From Marivivens donghaensis (GTDB lineage: Bacteria > Pseudomonadota > Alphaproteobacteria > Rhodobacterales > Rhodobacteraceae): a stretch of DNA of 64,000 bases. The translations under genes were made by a program, and so were the position numbers. Where the stretch lies: positions 124,001 through 188,000 of the forward strand of contig NZ_JALNPR010000001.1 of the NCBI RefSeq assembly GCF_023541015.1. Reading direction: 5' to 3'. A model generated the notes under the pieces. The model did no database searches. It was given only the letters and a program-made list of their open reading frames with translations, and was not told the origin of the DNA. This document shows positions 42,710 through 50,923 of this stretch, piece by piece; position 1 is the first letter of the stretch; every line of letters starts with the position of its first letter.

Positions 42710-43736
42710 GGCCCATACCCTTGTATCGTTTACCATCGCGGAAAATCCGCCTCCGCGTCTTGATAAGGCGCTTTCGCGCGATGTGCCAGCAGAGGCCGAT
42801 CTGAGCCGTTCGCGTCTGGGGCGTTTGATCGAAACGGGGGCTGTGACGGTCAACGGTGCGGTGGTTGAAAACCCACGGTTCAAGGTCTCTGAAGGTGATG
42901 AGATCACTGTAACCGTTGAAGCGGCCATCGAGAGTCACATCGTTGGCGAAGATATCCCGCTGGTCGTGGTTTATGAGGATGACGATCTGATCGTGATTGA
43001 TAAACCCGCTGGCATGGTGGTTCATCCTGCACCCGGCACGCCCAATGGCACCGTGGTGAATGCGCTGATCCATCATTGCGGCGATAGCCTATCGGGTGTT
43101 GGCGGCGAAAAGCGCCCCGGTATCGTGCATCGCATCGACAAGGACACAAGCGGCCTTTTGGTTGCGGCAAAGAGCGATCGCGCCCACCATGGACTCGCCG
43201 CGCAGTTCGAGGATCACAGCGTCAATCGTCGCTACCTCGCGATCTGCTACGGTGCGCCTGACCAGAATGATCCGCGTATTCACGGGGTTAAAGGGACGAA
43301 CTTTGAACCGGGCAATATCCTCAAGGTCCAAACGTTCCTCGGTCGCCATAAAACCGACCGCCAACGGCAAGCGGTGAGCTTTACCCAAGGCCGCCATGCG
43401 GTAACACGGGCGCGGATCATCGAATCCCTTGGTGTGCCGCCGGTGGCTGCGCTGTTGGAGTGCTGGCTGGAAACAGGCCGTACGCACCAGATTCGCGTGC
43501 ATATGGCCCACGTTGGTCATTCGCTGATCGGTGATCCTGTTTACGGTGGCCGTCGCAAACTGAACGTCAAAGCCATCGGCGAAGCAGGTGCCGAGGCTGC
43601 TGCAGCATTTTCGCGTCAGGCGCTCCATGCGGCGACGTTGGGGTTTGAACATCCTGTCACAGGTGAATGGATCGAATTCGAATCCGATTTGCCCGAGGAT
43701 ATGCAGGCGCTTTTGACTGCTTTGGGCGGTTCATAA
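42708..43736 (+). CDS. RluA-family pseudouridine synthase (RluD-like)
   Basis: The 342-aa protein has an N-terminal S4 domain (LDKALSRDVPAEADLSRSRL; GAVTVNG) and the synthase core with HRIDKDTSG (catalytic D144) and GRTHQIRVH. RluD/RluC-like enzymes modify uridines of 23S rRNA. I cannot tell RluC from RluD by eye. AGGAG (42695-42699) inside the divergent gene's first codons is the binding site for ATG 42708. Confidence 0.93.
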   Translation: MAHTLVSFTIAENPPPRLDKALSRDVPAEADLSRSRLGRLIETGAVTVNGAVVENPRFKVSEGDEITVTVEAAIESHIVGEDIPLVVVYEDDDLIVIDKPAGMVVHPAPGTPNGTVVNALIHHCGDSLSGVGGEKRPGIVHRIDKDTSGLLVAAKSDRAHHGLAAQFEDHSVNRRYLAICYGAPDQNDPRIHGVKGTNFEPGNILKVQTFLGRHKTDRQRQAVSFTQGRHAVTRARIIESLGVPPVAALLECWLETGRTHQIRVHMAHVGHSLIGDPVYGGRRKLNVKAIGEAGAEAAAAFSRQALHAATLGFEHPVTGEWIEFESDLPEDMQALLTALGGS

Positions 43737-43865
43737 TCGACTGAAACATCTTTCCCGACTGCGTGACTGCGCCGCTTTGCCCCTAGCAGAGCGACGGAGG
43801 CTTGCTACATTTGCGTAGAAGGAACGTTGTTGACCCCTTGAACGGGGATGATAGCGCCACCATAT

Positions 43866-43916
43866 GGATGTTAAGCCCTTAAACATCGAAGGGTTCGAGT
43901 GAATTGGGGGATTGGA
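43866..43916 (+). promoter_or_regulatory. Inverted repeats in the rpoH leader
   Basis: TTAAG-CC-CTTAA (43871-43882), extended by GATG/CATC, and TCGAA-GGG-TTCGA (43886-43898) lie in tandem 18-46 bases before the rpoH start. They could fold in mRNA next to the GGGGGATTGG binding site. A temperature-sensing role is speculative. Confidence 0.3.
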
Positions 43917-44813
43917 ATGAGTAGTTATACCAACCTGCCGGCACCGTCGCCGGAACAAGGATTAAACCGCTATATGCAGGAAATTCGGCGTTTTCCGATG
44001 CTGGAGCCTGAAGAAGAATATATGCTCGCCAAACGGTGGGTGGATCACGAAGACAGCGGTGCGGCACATAAACTTGTGACCTCGCACCTGCGCCTCGCGG
44101 CGAAAATCGCGATGGGCTACCGTGGTTATGGCCTGCCGCAAGCAGAAGTGATCTCTGAAGCGAACGTCGGTCTGATGCAGGCGGTCAAACGGTTTGACCC
44201 TGAAAAAGGCTTCCGTCTGGCGACCTACGCCATGTGGTGGATTCGTGCGTCTATTCAGGAATACATCCTGCGCTCGTGGAGCCTTGTGAAACTGGGGACA
44301 ACCTCTGCGCAAAAGAAGCTGTTCTTTAACCTGCGTAAGGCAAAGAATCGCATTGGTGCGCTCGAAGAGGGTGATCTGCATCCCGACAACGTCAAACGGA
44401 TCGCAACTGATCTGGGCGTGACAGAGGAAGAAGTAATCTCCATGAACCGCCGTATGTCGGGTGCTGACGCATCGCTGAACGCGACCGTCGGCACCGAGGA
44501 CGGCAGTTCAACCCAATGGCAAGACTGGCTCGAAGACGAGGACGCCAATCAGGCTGTTGCTTATGAAGAGCATGATGAACTGACGGCACGTCGCGAATTG
44601 TTGGCGCAGGCAATGGAGGTTCTGAATGAGCGCGAGAAAGACATCCTCGTTCAGCGCCGCCTTGCCGACGAGACTGTGACGCTTGAGGATTTGTCGGCGC
44701 AATATGACGTCAGCCGCGAACGTATTCGCCAGATCGAAGTCCGCGCTTTTGAAAAGCTCCAAAAGCGGATGCAAGAACTGGCCATCGAAAAGGGTATGCT
44801 GATCCCAGCATAA
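43917..44813 (+). CDS. rpoH: RNA polymerase heat-shock sigma factor RpoH
   Basis: The 298-aa sigma-70 protein has regions 2 and 4 ([39 protein letters not shown]), and the RpoH box between them, QKKLFFNLRKAKNRI, which separates RpoH from other sigma factors. It directs heat-shock gene transcription. ATG 43917 follows GGGGGATTGG; an ATG at 43899 in frame is less likely. Alphaproteobacteria often have two rpoH genes; only one is seen here. Confidence 0.95.
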   Translation: MSSYTNLPAPSPEQGLNRYMQEIRRFPMLEPEEEYMLAKRWVDHEDSGAAHKLVTSHLRLAAKIAMGYRGYGLPQAEVISEANVGLMQAVKRFDPEKGFRLATYAMWWIRASIQEYILRSWSLVKLGTTSAQKKLFFNLRKAKNRIGALEEGDLHPDNVKRIATDLGVTEEEVISMNRRMSGADASLNATVGTEDGSSTQWQDWLEDEDANQAVAYEEHDELTARRELLAQAMEVLNEREKDILVQRRLADETVTLEDLSAQYDVSRERIRQIEVRAFEKLQKRMQELAIEKGMLIPA

Positions 44814-44839
44814 CCTACTGTTTCCTCCCTCGGCCTTGG

Positions 44840-44867
44840 CCGCACCTTGCCCTTGGGTTTGGTGCGG
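44840..44867 (+). terminator. Hairpin after rpoH
   Basis: CCGCACC (44840-44846) pairs with GGTGCGG (44861-44867), with possible inner CCC/GGG pairs. The tail TCTAGGTTGTTT is only moderately U-rich. Confidence 0.45.
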
Positions 44868-44906
44868 TCTAGGTTGTTTCTGTTAGCGCGAACAGGGAGA
44901 GCCGCG

Positions 44907-45872
44907 ATGAAATCTATAAAGTGGGGTATTTTGGGGGCCGCAAAGTTTGCGCGTGAACATATGGCGCGGGCGATCCATGCTGCTGAGGGGGCGCAGTTCT
45001 ACGCGCTCGCCACATCCAGCGCCGAGAAAGCCGCTGATTTTCAGGCTTTCAACCCGAACCTCGTTATCCACGACAGCTACGATGCGCTTCTCGCTGATCC
45101 TGAGGTTGAAGCCGTCTATATTCCGCTACCGAACCACCTCCATGTCGAATGGACGCTCAAAGCGCTGGCTGCTGGGAAACACGTTCTCTGTGAAAAACCG
45201 ATGGCGATGAAAGAGGCGGATTTTGACTCGATCATCGCTGCTCGTGATGCGTCGGGTCTTTTGGCGGCCGAAGCCTATATGATCGTCCATCACCCGCAAT
45301 TCACCCGCGCCAAAGAGCTGCTCGCCAGCGGTGTGATCGGGGATCTGATGCTCGTGGATACCGTGTTCAGCTTTAACAATGCGGAGGACACCAACAACAT
45401 CCGCAACAAGCCTGAAACAGGTGGCGGTGCGTTGGGTGACATTGGTGTCTATGCCTTTGGCTCTGCCCGTTTTGTGGCGGGTGAGGAACCTGTCAGCATC
45501 CGCAACGCGCATATCGTCCGCGAAAACGGCGTCGACGTGTTCACTCAAGTCATGGCCGAATTCCCGTCGTTTGCCTATCAGGGCACCGTGTCGATGCGCA
45601 TGGCGAACCGTCAACACATCACGTTCCACGGAACTGCGGGGCATATCACCCTCACGGCACCGTTTAACGCGGGCGTCTACGATATTGCCGAACTCATCCT
45701 TGAAGCACCTGCCACCGAACGCCACGTTGAACGCTGGCCGACGGTGAACCAGTATGTGCTGCAGGTCGAAAACTTTGGCAAAACCATTCGCACAGGCGCT
45801 GCTTATCCGTGTCCGCTAGAGTTCAGCCGTGGCACGCAGGCTATGACTGATATGGTTCTGGCGGCAGAGTAA
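44907..45872 (+). CDS. Gfo/Idh/MocA family oxidoreductase
   Basis: The 321-aa protein has the NAD(P) fold (WGILGAAKFAREHMARAI) and the catalytic HVLCEKPMAM motif about residues 90-100. The alpha/beta C-terminal domain follows (GDIGVYAFGSARFVAGEEP). Substrates of this family are usually sugars or polyols. ATG 44907 is chosen since AGGGAGA precedes it; an earlier frame start at 44847 lacks the Rossmann fold. It ends 4 bases before the convergent dipeptidase stop. Confidence 0.88.
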   Translation: MKSIKWGILGAAKFAREHMARAIHAAEGAQFYALATSSAEKAADFQAFNPNLVIHDSYDALLADPEVEAVYIPLPNHLHVEWTLKALAAGKHVLCEKPMAMKEADFDSIIAARDASGLLAAEAYMIVHHPQFTRAKELLASGVIGDLMLVDTVFSFNNAEDTNNIRNKPETGGGALGDIGVYAFGSARFVAGEEPVSIRNAHIVRENGVDVFTQVMAEFPSFAYQGTVSMRMANRQHITFHGTAGHITLTAPFNAGVYDIAELILEAPATERHVERWPTVNQYVLQVENFGKTIRTGAAYPCPLEFSRGTQAMTDMVLAAE

Positions 45873-45875
45873 CGC

Positions 45876-47054
45876 TTAATTCAGACGGGCGCGCAGCACG
45901 CGGAGCATGTTGCCGCCCATCACCTTTGCGATGGTGTCATCGTCCAGACCACGGTTCAAAAGCGCCGTGGTTAATGCGGGCAGTTCGGAGGTATCGAACG
46001 CCGTTTCAACTGATCCGTCAAAGTCAGAACCAAGTGAGACGTGATCCTCCCCCACGGCTGCAATCGCTGCGACGATCATATCCGCGATGCCCTCGGGCGT
46101 TATGTCCCCGCAGACCACATCCGCCCAATATCCCATCCCGATCACGCCGCCCGTCTCGGCAATCTGACGCATCAAGGCATCAGGGAAGTTGCGTTTGACA
46201 GGGCAATGTCCGTGGAGCCCGCCGTGGCTTACCACAATTGGCACATCAGTCATGGCCAGAACGTCGCGGGCAACCTGTTCGGACGAATGGGCGAGGTCGA
46301 TGATCCAGCCGTCAGCCACGGCTTTCTCCACCACCTGCTTGCCAAATTCGGTGAGGCCGTGGTTCCCTGTGCCATGGAGCGACCCGCCGAGTTCGTTGTC
46401 AAAGAAGTGCTGTAACCCAATGAGGCGATACCCCGCAGCATAGAGCACATCCATGTTTACCAATTCGCCCTCGAGCGGATGCCCGCCTTCAATCCCCAGA
46501 AGGCCAGCGGTGACCTGTGACCCTGTCGCACGTTCCGCGATCACGGCGTCCAGTTCGGCTTTTGTTGTCACAATATACAGCTGATCTGGGGCGGCTTCGG
46601 CAAATGCATGAAGTTTCTCAGACTGGTAAAGCGCCCGTTCTAATAGGCTGTTCCACGTGCGCGGCGGCCACAATTGGCCGATGGCCAAGAGCGTGATGTT
46701 GTCGAGCGCATCGCCCGAGTTTTCATCGTAGTTCTGACCCGCTGGAGATTTCGTGACGGCGGTGAACATTTGGACCGCAACATTGCCTTCGGTCAAACGT
46801 GGCAGGTCAACTTGGCCATAGCTCCCGCGTTCGGTCAGGTCGCGGTTCCACAACAGGCTATCGGCGTGCCAATCCCCGATGATGAGGTCAGCGTGCAGTG
46901 CGGCACCTGCGTCAGACACAGGGTAGGGGGTGTGTGCGATCACGTTGTTGCGGGACTTTTCGACGTAGGCGGGCGCGAAAGTAAAAAATCCGACCGCACC
47001 AACGATGATCCAAACCAGCACGACGGCCAAGAGACGTTTGATGAACCGCAGCAT
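45876..47054 (-). CDS. Membrane dipeptidase (M19/renal dipeptidase family)
   Basis: The 392-aa protein starts with an N-terminal membrane helix (about residues 8-28), then the M19 features: GDWHADSLLWNRDL, GIEGGHPLEG, DLAHSS, VVSHGG and GSDFDG, supplying the two-zinc ligands. It would cleave dipeptides outside the cytoplasm. GGGAGGG before ATG 47054 serves as the ribosome site; that same sequence forms the 3' arm of a terminator for the upstream pepF. Confidence 0.9.
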   Translation of the reverse strand: MLRFIKRLLAVVLVWIIVGAVGFFTFAPAYVEKSRNNVIAHTPYPVSDAGAALHADLIIGDWHADSLLWNRDLTERGSYGQVDLPRLTEGNVAVQMFTAVTKSPAGQNYDENSGDALDNITLLAIGQLWPPRTWNSLLERALYQSEKLHAFAEAAPDQLYIVTTKAELDAVIAERATGSQVTAGLLGIEGGHPLEGELVNMDVLYAAGYRLIGLQHFFDNELGGSLHGTGNHGLTEFGKQVVEKAVADGWIIDLAHSSEQVARDVLAMTDVPIVVSHGGLHGHCPVKRNFPDALMRQIAETGGVIGMGYWADVVCGDITPEGIADMIVAAIAAVGEDHVSLGSDFDGSVETAFDTSELPALTTALLNRGLDDDTIAKVMGGNMLRVLRARLN

Positions 47055-47055
47055 A

Positions 47056-47087
47056 AGAAAACCCTCCCCCAAGTTGTGGAGGAGGGT
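47056..47087 (-). terminator. Terminator hairpin between pepF and dipeptidase gene
   Basis: On the minus strand, ACCCTCC (from 47087) pairs with GGAGGGT (to 47061), inner CCA/TGG pairs support it, and TTTTCT follows. The 3' arm contains the GGGAGGG binding site of the dipeptidase gene. Confidence 0.6.
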
Positions 47088-47131
47088 GCGTTAGCCAACC
47101 CATTCGCGCAAGCGAAACCTTGGGGAAAGTC

Positions 47132-48949
47132 TTAGCCTTCCATTGCTTCCAGTTCGTCGATGAAGCCTTCGATCATCGACAGCCCTTTGTTCCAGAACGC
47201 TGGGTCAGAGGCATCAAGGCCGAAGGGTTCGAGCAGTTCTTTATGGTGCTTCGACCCGCCAGCAGACAGCATGTCGAAATACTTGTCCTTAAACGCGTCG
47301 CCCTGTTCGGTGTAAGCCGTATAGAGCGCATTCACGAGGCTATCGCCAAAGGCGTAGGCGTAGACGTAGAACGGCGAATGCACGAAGTGCGGGATGTAGG
47401 CCCAGAACGTCTCATACCCTGGCATGAATTCGAACACTGGGCCGAGGCTTTCGCCCTGAACGCTCATCCACAGCGCGTTGATGTCCTCGGGCGTCAGTTC
47501 ACCTTCGCGACGGGCCGCGTGGAGTTTACATTCGAAGTCGTAGAAAGCGATCTGACGAACGACCGTGTTGATCATGTCCTCGACCTTACCCGCCAGCATC
47601 ACCTTGCGTTCGGTATCATCCTTCGCGCCTGTCAGCAGTTTGCGGAAGGTCAGCATTTCGCCGAACACTGATGCGGTTTCCGCAAGAGTGAGAGGTGTGT
47701 CGGATAGGAATTCACCTTGTTTTGCAGCAAGAACCTGATGGACACCATGACCCAGTTCATGAGCCAAAGTCATCACGTCCCGTGGCTTGCCCAGATAGTT
47801 CAGCATGACATAGGGGTGCACGGTCGTGACGGTCGGATGTGCAAATGCGCCGGGGGCCTTGCCCGCTTTGACGCCAGCGTCAATCCAGCCCTTGGTAAAG
47901 AACGGTTCGGCAATGTCGGCCATGCGCGGATCAAAGGCGCCGTAGGCATCCATGACGATCTTCTCAGCTTCGTCCCATTTGACGGTGCGATCCGCTTCCA
48001 TCGGGAGGGGGGCGTTGCGATCCCAAACCTGTAGTTTGTCGAGGCCAAGCCATTTAGCCTTCAGCGCGTAGTAGCGGTGCGACAGGCGCGGGTAGGCTTC
48101 AACAACGGCAGTGCGCAGTGCCTCGACCACTTCAGGTTCGACGTGGTTAGACAGGTGACGCGCCATCTGCGGGCTTTCGAACCCACGCCAGCGGTCGTCG
48201 ATCTCTTTTTCTTTGGCGAGCGTGTTGTGAACGCGGGCAAAAGTTTTGATGTTGTCACCAAAGACACGCGCCAATTCACGCGCCCCTTTTTCGCGTTCAT
48301 CACGGTTTTGATCGGATAGCAGGTCGAGCGTGGCTTCGATGTTTTTCTCTTCACCATCGATGGTGAATTTCAGACCTGCGATGGTTTCATCGAACAGTTT
48401 GTTCCATGCCGTCGATCCCACGACCGAAGCATCGTGGAGGTATTTTTCCAACTCATCCGAGAGCTGGTAAGGCTTCATCGCCCGCATACGGTCGAGGACG
48501 GGTTTATAACGCGCGAGGTCAGCGTTCGATTCCATCAGCGCGTCGTAGTGGGCATCTTCAATACGGTTGAACTCAAGGCTCCAGAACACGAGCGGCGTGG
48601 TGAAAGTCGTGATCTTGTCCTGACAGTCGGACATGAATTTCGCGCGGCCAGCGTCGGTCGTCAGCTGGTAATAGCGCAGCCCTGCATAAGACATGATGCG
48701 GCCCGCGATCTCGCTGATCTTTTCGTTACGCTGGATGGCGGTCAGCAGTTCGTCTGCGGATAGGGTGGCGAGCTTGCCTTCGTAGTCGGCAGCGAAAGCG
48801 GCGCATTCCCTTTCGAGCCAAGCCATATCCCGCTTCAGTTCCGCGCTATCGTCGGCGGTATAAAGGTCGGTCAGGTCCCATTCAGGCAATTGGCCAAGGT
48901 CTTTGCCGCCCGAAGGGTTGGCGTCGAAAACACGGGTCTTTGCGAACAT
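47132..48949 (-). CDS. pepF: Oligoendopeptidase F (M3B)
   Basis: The 605-aa protein is a full-length M3 peptidase with zinc motif HELGH in TLAHELGHGVHQVL at about residues 395-408 and the downstream Glu region (LAETASVFGEML). It digests short peptides in the cytosol. A conspicuous palindrome with repeat lies directly upstream of its ATG (48967-49006). It is downstream of the alpha/beta hydrolase on the same strand with a 62-bp gap. Confidence 0.94.
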   Translation of the reverse strand: MFAKTRVFDANPSGGKDLGQLPEWDLTDLYTADDSAELKRDMAWLERECAAFAADYEGKLATLSADELLTAIQRNEKISEIAGRIMSYAGLRYYQLTTDAGRAKFMSDCQDKITTFTTPLVFWSLEFNRIEDAHYDALMESNADLARYKPVLDRMRAMKPYQLSDELEKYLHDASVVGSTAWNKLFDETIAGLKFTIDGEEKNIEATLDLLSDQNRDEREKGARELARVFGDNIKTFARVHNTLAKEKEIDDRWRGFESPQMARHLSNHVEPEVVEALRTAVVEAYPRLSHRYYALKAKWLGLDKLQVWDRNAPLPMEADRTVKWDEAEKIVMDAYGAFDPRMADIAEPFFTKGWIDAGVKAGKAPGAFAHPTVTTVHPYVMLNYLGKPRDVMTLAHELGHGVHQVLAAKQGEFLSDTPLTLAETASVFGEMLTFRKLLTGAKDDTERKVMLAGKVEDMINTVVRQIAFYDFECKLHAARREGELTPEDINALWMSVQGESLGPVFEFMPGYETFWAYIPHFVHSPFYVYAYAFGDSLVNALYTAYTEQGDAFKDKYFDMLSAGGSKHHKELLEPFGLDASDPAFWNKGLSMIEGFIDELEAMEG

Positions 48950-48966
48950 GACGGATCCTTTTCTTC

Positions 48967-49006
48967 ATCTGTTGATCAACAGATAGTCGCGGTGATCGAC
49001 AGATGA
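48967..49006. promoter_or_regulatory. 18-bp palindrome plus a second half-site upstream of pepF, candidate operator
   Basis: ATCTGTTGATCAACAGAT (48967-48984) is a perfect 18-bp palindrome. GATCAACAGAT (48974) recurs as GATCGACAGAT (48994) exactly 20 bp later, and TCATCTGT/ACAGATGA form an outer inverted repeat. This looks like a dimeric regulator site on two helical turns. No regulator gene is adjacent. Confidence 0.55.
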
Positions 49007-49011
49007 AAGGC

Positions 49012-49977
49012 TCAGGCGGTTTCAGGGATGTTTGAATCGGTCAGATGTGCGTGAAAATGTGCGGTGAGCAGGGCAAAGGCCGCCTCGCGGATCGCAGGGC
49101 GCTCCATCAGAATTTCGTGTTGTGCGCTATCGAACATATGCAGCGTGCCGTTGGCCCAATGTTGCATGATGGCTTTCACAGCGTTGGAATCGACGATTGA
49201 TTCATCTGTGCCGAGCAGAGTGATCGTCGGGATTGGTGGCGGGGTCATGTCGCCGAGGGCGCTCATTTCCACCATTGCCTCGTGCAGCCATTGCATCGTG
49301 GGCCCACCCAACGCCAGATCAGGCATCAATTCCACCTGACGTTTCATGTATTTAAACATCGATTTATCGGTGGTCAGGCTGTTGCCCTCAAACGGTGCGC
49401 GGGCGACGTAAGTTTCCTCGAGCTGCCCAGGCGCTAAGGTGCGTGACAGCCCAATCGGCCGAGCGAGCGAGGTCAGCCCCCACGCAACGGTTTTGATAAA
49501 TGGTGCGAATTTGATGCCCCACATAGGGGCAGAGAAAACGGCAGCCTTTACCGGCAATCTGTTGTGCAAGGCGCGGAGGCCAATGCATCCCCCCATTGAA
49601 TGGGCCAATAGAAAGAAGGGTTCAGGGCAGGATTGTGCGCGAGCGTAGGCAACGACCGCATCCACATCGTGCTGATAGTCCGTGAATTTCTCTACATGCC
49701 CCAAGAGGCGGTTCGTTAAAGGGCGGTCTGATAGCCCCTGACCGCGCCAATCAATGGCAATGACGTCGAGCCCCTGATCCAGCAGAAGTCCAGCGTCCTT
49801 GCCATATTTTTCGATGTATTCAGTGCGCCCCGGAAATAGCAGAACGGTGCCCTTTGATCCCGCGCGCTGCCAATGGCCCACGCGAATCGTGACATCGTCT
49901 TTGGTGGTTAGCCAAGCGGCGGACCCGCCCTCGGGGCCTTCCGCTAAATCATTCAAAAGGGGCGCAATCTGAGACAT
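49012..49977 (-). CDS. Alpha/beta hydrolase, lysophospholipase/monoglyceride lipase type
   Basis: The 321-aa protein has the serine hydrolase elbow in LLAHSMGGCIG, an oxyanion loop LLFPGRTEYIEKYG, DWRGQGLSDRP, and a late His (AQHEILME). It resembles PldB-like lysophospholipases or monoacylglycerol lipases. It starts 2 bases after the end of the SCP2 gene upstream, so the two are probably co-transcribed, which suggests lipid metabolism. Confidence 0.85.
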   Translation of the reverse strand: MSQIAPLLNDLAEGPEGGSAAWLTTKDDVTIRVGHWQRAGSKGTVLLFPGRTEYIEKYGKDAGLLLDQGLDVIAIDWRGQGLSDRPLTNRLLGHVEKFTDYQHDVDAVVAYARAQSCPEPFFLLAHSMGGCIGLRALHNRLPVKAAVFSAPMWGIKFAPFIKTVAWGLTSLARPIGLSRTLAPGQLEETYVARAPFEGNSLTTDKSMFKYMKRQVELMPDLALGGPTMQWLHEAMVEMSALGDMTPPPIPTITLLGTDESIVDSNAVKAIMQHWANGTLHMFDSAQHEILMERPAIREAAFALLTAHFHAHLTDSNIPETA

Positions 49978-49978
49978 A

Positions 49979-50269
49979 TTAGGCGAGCACGCCTGCGAGC
50001 TTCATCGCGGTGCCCATATCGCCGTCCACCGACAGTTTGCCTGTCATGAACGCGGTCGTGGCGTTCTCTTCGCCGTCCAAGATCGCTTTGAATGTTTCTG
50101 CAGAAGCGGTCAGGGTCACATCTGTGTCATCGTCGCCCGCGTGAACGCCCGATCCGTCAATAACCAGTGCGCCTTCGCCTTCGATGACGAATTTCGCCGA
50201 ACCGTCAAAGCCTTCAGATCCCAGTTTTTCGGTCAGGGCTGCTACGGCCTCGGTCACGATATCGCTCAT
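49979..50269 (-). CDS. SCP2 sterol-binding domain protein
   Basis: The 96-aa protein fits the single-domain SCP2 family: FDGSAKFVIEGEGALVIDGSGV, TLTASAETFKAILDGEENATTAFMTGKLSVDGDMG. These bind hydrophobic ligands such as acyl chains. ATG 50269 is preceded by AAAGGTATTAAA, a fair ribosome site. It precedes the lysophospholipase-like gene by 1 base, supporting a link to lipid handling. Confidence 0.9.
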   Translation of the reverse strand: MSDIVTEAVAALTEKLGSEGFDGSAKFVIEGEGALVIDGSGVHAGDDDTDVTLTASAETFKAILDGEENATTAFMTGKLSVDGDMGTAMKLAGVLA

Positions 50270-50338
50270 TTTAATACCTTTCGTCGATGTGTTCACGCCG
50301 CCACTGGCGGACGGCGATGTTTCCGCTACAGTATTGTT

Positions 50339-50899
50339 ATGAGCGTATTGAAACAGTCTAGCAAACTTACCGTTGCGGCACTGATGGTTGCAGTCGGGAT
50401 TTCCGGACCCGCTAAGGCGGATTCGGCGGTCGTGGATGATTTGTTCGAACAGCTTCAGGACGCTGATCCGTCGGATTGGGCTCGAATTGAGGGGCAAATC
50501 TACGAAGAATGGAGCAAGAGCGGCTCTCCCACGATTGATTTGCTGGTGCGTCGTGGTGGTGAAGCAATCGAGGCGGGCGAATTCGCAGCCGCGATTGAAC
50601 ATTTCACAGCGGCCATTGACCATGATCCGACCTTTGCGGAGGCCTATAATGGTCGCGCAACAGCCTATTATTTGATGAACCAGATCGGTCCCTCGCTCGA
50701 TGATATTCGCGAGACGCTCGTTCTCAATCCACGTCACTTTGGGGCGATGAGCGGGTTCGCGGTGATCCTCGAAGAACTTGACCGACCGAAAGAGGCGCTT
50801 GAGGTCTATGAGCAGATTCTTGATCTGGTCCCCGCCGCTACAAATGTGCAAGAAGCCATTGAGCGACTGAAACTCGACCTCGAAGGCCAGACCCTCTGA
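50339..50899 (+). CDS. Secreted tetratricopeptide-repeat protein
   Basis: The 186-aa protein has an N-terminal signal peptide (TVAALMVAVGISGPAKADSA, cleavage near AKA-DS) and three TPR units from about residue 65 (AIEAGEFAAAIEHFTAAIDHDPTFAEAY; GFAVILEELDRPKEALEVYEQIL). It probably works in the periplasm as a protein-interaction platform. It diverges from the SCP2 gene across 69 bp and ends 24 bp before the helicase gene. Confidence 0.82.
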   Translation: MSVLKQSSKLTVAALMVAVGISGPAKADSAVVDDLFEQLQDADPSDWARIEGQIYEEWSKSGSPTIDLLVRRGGEAIEAGEFAAAIEHFTAAIDHDPTFAEAYNGRATAYYLMNQIGPSLDDIRETLVLNPRHFGAMSGFAVILEELDRPKEALEVYEQILDLVPAATNVQEAIERLKLDLEGQTL

Positions 50900-50923
50900 C
50901 CTTCCGCACCGCCGGGGATGCAC

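Noticed and set aside
43829-43866. Sigma-32-type or sigma-70 promoter upstream of rpoH
   Set aside because: CTTG at 43837 and CCATAT at 43860 have a spacer of 19, longer than usual, and the TTGACC at 43830 has no good -10 at the right distance. I could not support either.
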